Assembly: GCF_007714205.1 (NCBI RefSeq) | Contig: NZ_VMQU01000019.1 | Coordinates: 1 to 56,657, forward strand | Origin: Mycobacterium helveticum | Lineage (GTDB): Bacteria > Actinomycetota > Actinomycetes > Mycobacteriales > Mycobacteriaceae | Direction: 5' to 3' | Length of the DNA stretch: 56,657 nucleotides | Shown: in pieces, positions 47,684 to 54,079 of the stretch | How positions within the stretch are numbered: position 1 is the stretch's first letter | Layout: each line of letters starts with the position of its first letter | Notes under the pieces: generated by a model | What the model was told of the DNA's origin: nothing | Databases searched by the model: none | Seen by the model: only the letters and a program-made list of their open reading frames with translations | Position numbers and translations under genes: made by a program

Positions 47684-49087
47684 TCACTGGCCCGCCTGCG
47701 GCAGCTGGTCCGCGGCGATCTCACATGGTGTCGACGCCTCATCCACCGCGAGTGCCGGGTCGCCGGGCGGCGGTGCCACGGGACCGGGTGCGGCGACCGG
47801 CGCTGGCGCATCGACCGCCTGGGACTGGTCACCGGGTTGGGACTGGTCACCGGGTTGCGACTGGTCACCGGGTTGGGACTGGTCACCGGGTTGGGACTGG
47901 TCGGCCTCATGCGTTTGGTCGACGTCTTCGCCATCGTCGCCGGAGTCCTGCTCGTCGGCGTCGTCGCCCCTGCCGTCGGGATGGAAGGGATCGTCGCTGT
48001 CGGAGTCGTCCGCGCCGCTCAGTGCGTCGTCGAACGCCGACGGGTCGGCGAGCTGGCCGGCCGAACCGAGCAGGCCGCTGATGGTATCGACGATCCGCCC
48101 CGCAAGTCCGCTCAAACCGCCCAGCCCGCCCAGACCGCCGCCCAGGCCGCCGCCCAGACCGCCGGCGGGCATACCCGCGGCGTCACCGAGCGCCGCTCCC
48201 CAGTCCGGCGCCGGCGCCACGGGTGCCGTGGCAGCGACCGGCGGCGGGGGGTCGGCCGGCATGGGCGCCGGCGCCACGGGTGCCGTGGCAGCGACCGGTG
48301 GCGGGGGGTCGGTCGGCCCAAGCGGCACCACCGCGGCGGGTACCGCGGCCGCGGGTGCGACCGGCGCCGGCGGCGGGTCCGGTTGGTAGGCCGGCCCGAA
48401 ATCGCCGGGGACCTCGAAGTACGCCGTCGGCGCGGCAGCCATCCTGTCGATGACCATGTCGTAGGACGCCGCGATCCCCGCCCTGGTCGAACGCATCGCG
48501 GTCAGCCAGTCGTTGCGGATGTCGTTGTCGACGTAGGGATGTATCTCGTCACGGACGACCTGCTCGACGGCCGCCTTGTCGCCGGCCCCGTGGGTGGCCG
48601 CCGCGGCGGCCGCCAACCACGCCGCTCGCTGCGCCTGCGTGCGATCGTCGATGGCGATGGCCGTGGCGACCTTCGAGTCGAGCAGATACCAGAGATTGTC
48701 GCGCAGCGACTCGCACCGCTGCGCCGCGGCACGGACCTCGGTGGCCACGGTGTCGGACACATCGCAATGGCGCTGCAGGAACGCGATGGCGGCGGCACCG
48801 CCCGGACCCGTCCATGCCGCGGCCAATTCGTCCACCTGGGCCCGCTGCATGCGGAGGCCTTCGGCCACCGCGGCGCCCGCCGCCCGCAATTCCGCGCAGT
48901 CGCGATCCAGCGCGTGCAGGTCCAGGCCCTGTTCGCTGTCGTACCAGTCGTGGATCTGGGACGGGCGCGCCGTCAGGTCGGGCTCCCGGTAGCCGAGCGC
49001 GCGGCAGGCCCGCACGTAGCTCTGGGTGTGCTCGACGGCGAGCCGGCCGTCGGTGAGGCGTTGTTGGACGTCCAACCGGTCGGCCAT
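47684..49087 (-). CDS. Ala/Pro-rich repeat protein, probable type VII secretion client (Rv3439c-like)
   Basis: A 467-residue protein with no signal peptide. Residues 1-220 are alpha-helical and include ELAAAWTGPGGAAAIAFLQRH, a W-x-G-type turn between helices as in ESX/Esp substrates. Residues 250-300 are Pro/Ala-rich and contain a 19-residue duplicated unit (257-294). A Gly-Leu run (GGLGGGLGGGLGGLGGLSG), an acidic stretch (SGADDSDSDDPF) and four DQSQPG units (about 398-424) follow. The layout recalls EspA/EspB/EspK-like proteins. The start is ATG 49085-49087 (MADRLDVQQRLTDG), 2 bp after the stop of the EspC-like gene, with which it is co-transcribed downstream of glmM. Its length equals that of M. 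tuberculosis Rv3439c. The function is unproven. Confidence 0.85.
   Translation of the reverse strand: MADRLDVQQRLTDGRLAVEHTQSYVRACRALGYREPDLTARPSQIHDWYDSEQGLDLHALDRDCAELRAAGAAVAEGLRMQRAQVDELAAAWTGPGGAAAIAFLQRHCDVSDTVATEVRAAAQRCESLRDNLWYLLDSKVATAIAIDDRTQAQRAAWLAAAAAATHGAGDKAAVEQVVRDEIHPYVDNDIRNDWLTAMRSTRAGIAASYDMVIDRMAAAPTAYFEVPGDFGPAYQPDPPPAPVAPAAAVPAAVVPLGPTDPPPPVAATAPVAPAPMPADPPPPVAATAPVAPAPDWGAALGDAAGMPAGGLGGGLGGGLGGLGGLSGLAGRIVDTISGLLGSAGQLADPSAFDDALSGADDSDSDDPFHPDGRGDDADEQDSGDDGEDVDQTHEADQSQPGDQSQPGDQSQPGDQSQPGDQSQAVDAPAPVAAPGPVAPPPGDPALAVDEASTPCEIAADQLPQAGQ
47823..47894 (-). repeat. 18-bp coding tandem repeat (four units) in the Rv3439c-like gene
   Basis: GACTGGTCACCGGGTTGG is repeated at 47823-47840, 47841-47858 (one base different), 47859-47876 and 47877-47894, with a partial unit after. 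On the minus strand each unit encodes DQSQPG. Near identity suggests recent copy-number change. The coding frame and absence of spacers exclude a CRISPR array. Confidence 0.92.
48207..48320 (-). repeat. 57-bp direct duplication in the Rv3439c-like gene
   Basis: A 57-base unit at 48207-48263 recurs at 48264-48320 with few differences. It encodes 19 residues of the Pro/Ala-rich linker (PPPPVAATAPVAPAP core). The duplication keeps the frame and lengthens the disordered linker. Confidence 0.85.
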
Positions 49088-49089
49088 GC

Positions 49090-49395
49090 TCAGGCGATCC
49101 GTCTGGCGGCATACAGTTCGGCGTCGGCATAGCGGTCGGCGCTGGCCCGCAGGGCAACGGCGACCGCCGCGGACGCCCGTGACCACTGCGACAACTCGGC
49201 CGCGAGTCGCTGCAGGCCGGCCCGCAGTGCGTCGCCGCGCGCAGCATACGCGCGGCCGGCGCCGGCCCCGCCGAACGTCAGCCTGGCCAGGTGCGCGCCC
49301 ACGGCGTCGTCGATCAGTTCGGCAGCCGCCCTCAATCGGTCGGCGACCCCGTGCACGGCCACCACGTCGACTGCGGCAGAACTACGTTCTCTCAT
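49090..49395 (-). CDS. EspC-like type VII secretion target protein (Rv3440c-like)
   Basis: A 101-residue helical protein of the EspC/DUF2580 pattern. It has a first amphipathic helix (VADRLRAAAELIDDAVGAHLA), a turn with FGGAGAGRAYAARGDALRAGL, then LQRLAAELSQWSRASAAVAVALRASADRYADAELY, whose late W and Y..AE spacing resembles ESX secretion signals (YxxxD/E: YADAE). It has no signal peptide. The start is ATG 49393-49395. It lies 43 bp downstream of glmM and 2 bp upstream of the Rv3439c-like gene. An EspC-like/EspA-like pair 3 kb from an ESX-4 locus makes export by ESX-4 plausible; this is an inference. Confidence 0.72.
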   Translation of the reverse strand: MRERSSAAVDVVAVHGVADRLRAAAELIDDAVGAHLARLTFGGAGAGRAYAARGDALRAGLQRLAAELSQWSRASAAVAVALRASADRYADAELYAARRIA

Positions 49396-49438
49396 GCCTG
49401 TTCCGACGCCGGCAGCGGCGCCGGGGTTCCGGCGAAGA

Positions 49439-50776
49439 TCAGCTCGCGGCGCTGACCGCTTCGGCGACTCGGGCGGCGATCCGCTCGGCGACGTCCCTGG
49501 CCGGCGCTTCCACCATGACACGGATCACCGGTTCGGTGCCGGAGGGCCGCAACAGGATTCGGCCGGTTTCACCCAGCTCGCCGGTGGCCGCCGCGACCGC
49601 AGCCTGTACCGAGGGCGCGGCGGAAGCGGTCGCCCTGTCGGCGACCTCAACGTTGATCAGCACCTGGGGCAGCGTCTGCATCCTCGCGGCGAGCTCGGCC
49701 AGCGAGGCGCCGGTCTGCACCATGCGCGTCATCAATCGCAGACCGGTGACGGTGCCGTCCCCGGTGGAGCCCAGTGCGGGCATCACGATGTGGCCGGACT
49801 GCTCCCCGCCGAGGCTGTAGTCGCCGGCGCGCAACTCCTCCAGCACGTGACGGTCGCCGACGCCGGTGGTGCGCACGGTGATGCCGGCCGCACGCATGGC
49901 CAGGTGCAGCCCCAGGTTGCTCATCACGGTAGTGACCAGCGTGTCCGAGGCCAGTTCCCGGGCCTCCTGCATCGCCAGCGCGAGCACGACCATGATCGCG
50001 TCGCCGTCGACGACGTGTCCACCGGCGTCGACGGCCAGGCACCGATCGGCGTCGCCGTCGTGCGCCAGGCCGAGGTCGGCACCGTGTGCGACGACCGCCG
50101 CGCGCAGCGCATCCAGGTGCGTCGACCCGCAGCCGTCGTTGATGTTGAGCCCGTTGGGCTCGGCGTTGATCGCGATGACCCGCGCCCCGGCCGCGCGGTA
50201 CGCGGTCGGGGCGGTCGACGACGCCGCCCCGTGGGCGCAGTCGACGACCACGGTGAGGCCGTCGAGCCGCAGCGTGCTGGCCTTGCCGACGTGGCGCAGA
50301 TAGCGCTCCGCGGCATCCTCGGCGTCGATCACCCGGCCGATCCCCGCACCGACCGGCCGCCCCCCGGGTGCGGCGGCAACCAGTTCCTCGATCCGGTCCT
50401 CGCCGTCGTCGTCGAGTTTGTGGCCGCCGGGACCGAAGACCTTGATGCCGTTGTCGGGCATCGGGTTGTGCGAGGCCGAGATCATCACGCCGAAGTCGGC
50501 GTCGTAGGCGCCGGTCAGGTAGGCCACCGCCGGGGTGGGCAGCACCCCGACCCGCAGGGCGTCGACACCCTGGCTGGTCAGCCCGGCGATCACCGCGGCT
50601 TCCAGCATCTCCCCGCTGGCGCGGGGGTCCCGGCCCACCACGGCGACCCGCCGGCCGGGCCCACCCGGCCGCGCCAGATGCCCGGCCGCGGCCATGCCCA
50701 GTGCCAGCGCCAGCTCGGCGGTCAACTCGCGATTGGCGACCCCACGAACTCCGTCGGTGCCGAATAGTCGACCCAT
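49439..50776 (-). CDS. glmM: Phosphoglucosamine mutase GlmM
   Basis: A 445-residue phosphohexomutase converting glucosamine 6-phosphate to glucosamine 1-phosphate for UDP-GlcNAc. The phosphoserine is Ser102 in [13 protein letters not shown]. The Mg loop is [10 protein letters not shown], the sugar-binding loop is GGEQSGHI, and the phosphate-binding loop is [15 protein letters not shown]. The start is ATG 50774-50776 ([12 protein letters not shown]), the standard GlmM start; the longer frame upstream is unsupported. It was formerly called mrsA (Rv3441c). It is probably transcribed with the two secretion-like genes downstream. Confidence 0.96.
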   Translation of the reverse strand: MGRLFGTDGVRGVANRELTAELALALGMAAAGHLARPGGPGRRVAVVGRDPRASGEMLEAAVIAGLTSQGVDALRVGVLPTPAVAYLTGAYDADFGVMISASHNPMPDNGIKVFGPGGHKLDDDGEDRIEELVAAAPGGRPVGAGIGRVIDAEDAAERYLRHVGKASTLRLDGLTVVVDCAHGAASSTAPTAYRAAGARVIAINAEPNGLNINDGCGSTHLDALRAAVVAHGADLGLAHDGDADRCLAVDAGGHVVDGDAIMVVLALAMQEARELASDTLVTTVMSNLGLHLAMRAAGITVRTTGVGDRHVLEELRAGDYSLGGEQSGHIVMPALGSTGDGTVTGLRLMTRMVQTGASLAELAARMQTLPQVLINVEVADRATASAAPSVQAAVAAATGELGETGRILLRPSGTEPVIRVMVEAPARDVAERIAARVAEAVSAAS

Positions 50777-50928
50777 GCGGACAAACCTCTCACAGTTTGG
50801 ACGGTCCGGCACCTGACGTGCCCGTTCTTTTCTGACCGAAGCCGCGCGCGAATACGCGCAGACACGCCGGAAACGGCGCACAACGTCTCCTGCGAGATGC
50901 CGCTTCGCGGCCAGAAGGTGACCGCCGA

Positions 50929-51483
50929 TCAGCGCTTGCTGTACTGGGGCGCCTTACGCGCCTTCTTCAGGCCGTACTTCTTGCGCTCGGTGGCACGCGG
51001 ATCACGGGTGAGGAAGCCGGCCTTCTTCAGCGCCGGGCGATCCTCCGGCTGCGCCAGGATCAGCGCGCGGGCGATACCCAGGCGCAGCGCACCGGCCTGG
51101 CCCGACGGGCCGCCGCCGGTCAGGTGGGCGAAGATGTCGAAGTTCTCCGCCCGGTCCACCGTGACCAGCGGCGCCTTGATGAGCTGCTGGTGCACCTTGT
51201 TGGGGAAGTAGGCCTCCAGGCTGCGGCCGTTGAGGTCGAATTTGCCGGTGCCGGGCACCAGCCGCACCCGCACCACGGCCTCCTTGCGGCGGCCGACGGT
51301 CTGGATAGGCCGCTCGAACACGTAGGAGTCGCCGGCGCGCACGCCGGGGGCCGCGGCCGTCTCGGTGGTCTCCGGGACCTCAACTGCGACTTCCGGCGCT
51401 TCGGTGACTTCAGTGACTTCCGGCGCTTCGATGGCTTCGGTGGCTTGCGGGGCTTCTTCCACGGCTTCGGGCGTCTCGGTCAC
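50929..51483 (-). CDS. rpsI: 30S ribosomal protein S9 with an acidic repeat extension
   Basis: A 184-residue S9. Residues 57-184 are the normal globular domain ([39 protein letters not shown]) with the tRNA-contacting tail [11 protein letters not shown]. The first roughly 50 residues are Glu/Ala/Thr/Pro-rich with imperfect 9-residue repeats ([18 protein letters not shown]). M. tuberculosis S9 is about 151 residues, so the extension is about 33 longer. The start is GTG 51481-51483, whose GTGA overlaps the rplM stop. The paired order rplM-rpsI is universal. Confidence 0.95.
   Translation of the reverse strand: MTETPEAVEEAPQATEAIEAPEVTEVTEAPEVAVEVPETTETAAAPGVRAGDSYVFERPIQTVGRRKEAVVRVRLVPGTGKFDLNGRSLEAYFPNKVHQQLIKAPLVTVDRAENFDIFAHLTGGGPSGQAGALRLGIARALILAQPEDRPALKKAGFLTRDPRATERKKYGLKKARKAPQYSKR
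51388..51430 (-). repeat. 27-bp-period repeat in the S9 extension
   Basis: The 16-base string GACTTCCGGCGCTTCG at 51388-51403 recurs exactly at 51415-51430, a 27-bp period equal to nine codons. It lies in the Glu/Ala-rich N-terminal extension of S9. In-frame expansion or contraction of this unit would explain the long N-terminus. Confidence 0.8.
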
Positions 51484-51923
51484 TGGGCCACCTGCTTGAT
51501 CTCGAACGGAACCGGCTGCTGCGCGGCGTGGGGGTGCTCCGGGCCGGCGTAGACGTGCAGCTTGCGCTGGATCTGCCGGCTGAGCTTGTTCTTGGGCAGC
51601 ATGCCGACGATCGCCTTTTCGACCACGCGGTCCGGGTGCTTCTGCATCAGCTCGCCAATGGTGCGTTTGCGCAGGCCGCCGGGGTATCCCGAGTGGCGGT
51701 AAGCCAGCTTGTCGCGCAACTTCTCGGGTCCGATGGCGACCTTGTCGGCGTTGATGACGATGACGAAGTCGCCGCCATCGACGTTGGGGGCGAACGTCGG
51801 CTTGTGCTTACCGCGCAGCAGGGTGGCTGCCGCGACGGCAAGACGGCCAAGCACCACGTCCGTGGCGTCGATGACATGCCACGACCGCGTGGTGTCACCC
51901 GCCTTCGGCGCATAGGTGGGCAC
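51480..51923 (-). CDS. rplM: 50S ribosomal protein L13
   Basis: A 147-residue L13 with the standard start [20 protein letters not shown]. The conserved core includes [38 protein letters not shown] and [45 protein letters not shown] forms the rRNA-binding end. The start is ATG 51921-51923. It heads the rplM-rpsI operon behind a candidate promoter at 52054-52083. Confidence 0.97.
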   Translation of the reverse strand: MPTYAPKAGDTTRSWHVIDATDVVLGRLAVAAATLLRGKHKPTFAPNVDGGDFVIVINADKVAIGPEKLRDKLAYRHSGYPGGLRKRTIGELMQKHPDRVVEKAIVGMLPKNKLSRQIQRKLHVYAGPEHPHAAQQPVPFEIKQVAQ

Positions 51924-52053
51924 AGCGCTTACCTTCTCTTCTCGGGGTGAGTCCCGGTGCGACCCGGGTGCCGGTCAGGCGTCATCCGGTGGGGGCTGGT
52001 CTCGGCGACCGACATTGACCCGAGGCCCCGGCGTTACCGCACGCCAACGAAGC

Positions 52054-52083
52054 AGCTTACCGACGGACGTCCCCGCAGGTCAA
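52054..52083 (-). promoter_or_regulatory. Candidate promoter of rplM-rpsI
   Basis: On the minus strand TTGACC (52078-52083) and TAAGCT (52054-52059) are separated by 18 bp, a good SigA-type pair. The leader would be about 120 nt to the rplM start. The promoter lies downstream of the strong hairpin that follows esxT, so the ribosomal genes have their own initiation. Confidence 0.45.
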
Positions 52084-52120
52084 CTTTCGCGGGCATCTTG
52101 ACGTGATGCATTACGAATCG

Positions 52121-52161
52121 CTGTGTGGTCCCGGCGGCTCTCCTCCGCCGGGACCACACAG
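52121..52161 (-). terminator. 17-bp perfect hairpin between esxT and rplM
   Basis: CTGTGTGGTCCCGGCGG (52121-52137) and its exact complement (52145-52161) are separated by a 7-nt loop. It lies 22 bp beyond the esxT stop in the direction of transcription. No T-run follows, as is common for mycobacterial terminators. It probably ends the ESX-4 transcript and protects the ribosomal operon from read-through. Confidence 0.75.
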
Positions 52162-52182
52162 CCGTCCGTGGGAGCGCGACGG

Positions 52183-52479
52183 CTACCGCGCCCAGAGACC
52201 GGCGGCCCTGCGGTCGGCGTCGGCCACCTCCTCGGCGCCGTCGCGGACGGCGTTGCCGAGGTCGACGAGGATCTCGTTGAGCGCGGTCGCCGCCTGATGC
52301 CACCTCAGCTGCTCCACCTGGTAGGCGGCCGCCGCTTCGCGGGTCCATAGCTGCTGCAGTGGGGCGATCTGCGCTCTCAACTCCTCCAGCGCGGCGTTGA
52401 AGCGCGCCGACGTGGCATGGATCTCCTGGCGCACCGCGTATTCGATCTCGCCGAAGTTGTAGGACAGCACCGCGTCCAC
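52183..52479 (-). CDS. esxT: ESAT-6-like WXG100 protein EsxT (ESX-4)
   Basis: A 98-residue WXG100-family protein, expected to dimerise with EsxU and to be the core ESX-4 substrate. It has two long helices around the turn APLQQLWTREAAAAYQ. The conserved W is there, but the third position is Arg, not Gly (W-T-R), as in M. tuberculosis EsxT. The C-terminal helix has VDLGNAVRDGAEEVADADRRAA, and its late residues can hold the YxxxD/E-like export signal only weakly. The start is GTG 52477-52479, with the strong AAGGAG just upstream. Confidence 0.93.
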   Translation of the reverse strand: MDAVLSYNFGEIEYAVRQEIHATSARFNAALEELRAQIAPLQQLWTREAAAAYQVEQLRWHQAATALNEILVDLGNAVRDGAEEVADADRRAAGLWAR

Positions 52480-52495
52480 GACTATCTCCTTCCGG

Positions 52496-52813
52496 TCACA
52501 GGTGTCCGCCGGAGGCGGCGACGCGGTGGGCGTGGTGATCAGCGGCCTCCTGCAGGGCGGCCGCGTTGTGCCGGATCGTCTCGGCGATGGCGTGCAGGAC
52601 GTGGTGGAGCCGCATCGACTCGGCGTTCCAGCGATCCACCACCTCCTTGAACCGCGCCGCCGCGGGCCCGCCCCAGACCGACGGCGGCACGCCGCCCATG
52701 CGGCCGATGAACGCCTGCAGCATCGCCCGGAGTTCTTCGTTGCGGGTGTCGGTCGTGGCCGCGACCGAGCGCATCAGGTCGAAGTCGGTGCTCAGTGTGG
52801 TGGAGGTCTCCAT
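52496..52813 (-). CDS. esxU: ESAT-6-like WXG100 protein EsxU (ESX-4)
   Basis: A 105-residue WXG100-family partner of EsxT. Helix 1 covers [29 protein letters not shown]. The turn is [13 protein letters not shown] with a proper W-x-G. Helix 2 is [37 protein letters not shown]. The start is ATG 52811-52813. It is 16 bp upstream of esxT. In the ESX systems such pairs are secreted together through the EccC ATPase. Confidence 0.93.
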   Translation of the reverse strand: METSTTLSTDFDLMRSVAATTDTRNEELRAMLQAFIGRMGGVPPSVWGGPAAARFKEVVDRWNAESMRLHHVLHAIAETIRHNAAALQEAADHHAHRVAASGGHL

Positions 52814-52861
52814 ATCAGGTTCGACCGCGGCGGGCCGCGTTCGGTTCCACCCGATGCCGAT

Positions 52862-54079
52862 TCATCCGACCGCGTGCGCGGAGCGGACCGCCTGCTCGCA
52901 CACGTCGCGCACGGCGTCGTAGCCGCCGGGCCGGCTCTGGCACCCGACGCTGATCCGGACGGCGCCGTCCAGCACCACCGTCCACCGCACGTGGTGCTGG
53001 GCGCGCACCTCGCGATAGGTGACCGCGGGGCGGCCCGCGCTCGTCCCGGACGGGTCGAAGTCGACGAACACCGCCGCCGACTCGGCGGCGATGGCCCGTT
53101 TCAGCCGCTCGGCGGCGCCGCTCAGCGCCTCACCGGCCGCCGGCGACTGGGTGATGTGCAGCGCGACCTCGGGATCGGACGGCGACGTGACCTGCACCCG
53201 TGCCGAACCGGGCCCGGTGACCACGCGCCGGGCCGGCCAGTCGGCCGGCACCGTGAGCGCGACTCTGCCTTCCACCAGAAACGTCGAGGCCGCGCCGCGC
53301 GCGGGTGCCGCGGCGTGCTGTCCGCCCGGGGCCACGGCCGGGGCTGCCGCGGCCAGCACGATGGCGGCGGCCGTGAACCCGGTGCGCAGCCGGGACCGCG
53401 GGCGGACCCCCTTGGCGGCCGGCCGCGGCGCCGCGGTCCGGGTGGCGTTGGCCGGGGGCGGCGCGGCCGAGCGGGCCAGCCGCGCCACGCCGGCGTCGTC
53501 GACGGGAACGACCGTGCGCCCGCCACCGCGCACCGCACCGCCGAGCGACCTCGCGAGCGCCGCCGCCCCGGTGACCGTGCCCGGCGCGTCGACGACCACC
53601 GTGCCCGTCGTCGCGGCAAGAACCGTCGCAACCTCCTCGGCCGCACGGCGGGGCCCCGTCGCGCGGGGTATCGCGACCACCTGGGCACCGGCGACCACCA
53701 CCAACCGCTCGGCGATCTCGACCACCACCGCCGCCCCCGCCCCGCACGCCCGCGCCAACAGCCAGGACCGCGGGCGCACCAGCACGTCGTCGGCCAGCGT
53801 GCGCGCGGCCGCGGTGACCACGCCGACACGCGAGGACGACCACCACGACGGGTGCACGAGGAGCAGCGTTTCCCCGGCTTGCGGGCACAGCGACGATCGC
53901 AGCGCGGCGCGCCACAGCACGTCGACGCTCACCGGCCGCTCCCCGAGCAGGGCCACCCGGTCGTCGATCGCGTCCAGGGCCGCCGCCACGACTGCGTCAT
54001 CGGCGAATACATCTGCCGTACAACATAATCTGCGGATGGTGCCGGGCCCCGTCTCAAGGATCGCGCGGTGCGCGCTCAC
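52862..54079 (-). CDS. ESX-4 accessory protein, type VII secretion-associated (Rv3446c-like)
   Basis: A 405-residue protein found in ESX-4 loci. Residues 1-205 form an Ala/Val-rich cytosolic domain with an ASKHA-like feel ([32 protein letters not shown]), but no clear motif. A transmembrane segment lies at 233-252. The rest is an extracytoplasmic beta-rich domain ([34 protein letters not shown]) with two Cys near the end (SVGCQS and VCEQAV), perhaps a disulfide. It matches the type VII secretion-associated protein family. The start is GTG 54077-54079, overlapping the eccC4 stop, so the genes are coupled. Confidence 0.87.
   Translation of the reverse strand: MSAHRAILETGPGTIRRLCCTADVFADDAVVAAALDAIDDRVALLGERPVSVDVLWRAALRSSLCPQAGETLLLVHPSWWSSSRVGVVTAAARTLADDVLVRPRSWLLARACGAGAAVVVEIAERLVVVAGAQVVAIPRATGPRRAAEEVATVLAATTGTVVVDAPGTVTGAAALARSLGGAVRGGGRTVVPVDDAGVARLARSAAPPPANATRTAAPRPAAKGVRPRSRLRTGFTAAAIVLAAAAPAVAPGGQHAAAPARGAASTFLVEGRVALTVPADWPARRVVTGPGSARVQVTSPSDPEVALHITQSPAAGEALSGAAERLKRAIAAESAAVFVDFDPSGTSAGRPAVTYREVRAQHHVRWTVVLDGAVRISVGCQSRPGGYDAVRDVCEQAVRSAHAVG

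Noticed and set aside
47823..47894. Regular 18-bp repeats as a possible CRISPR array
   Set aside because: There are no spacers, the units are contiguous and in frame, and they encode DQSQPG in a real gene.
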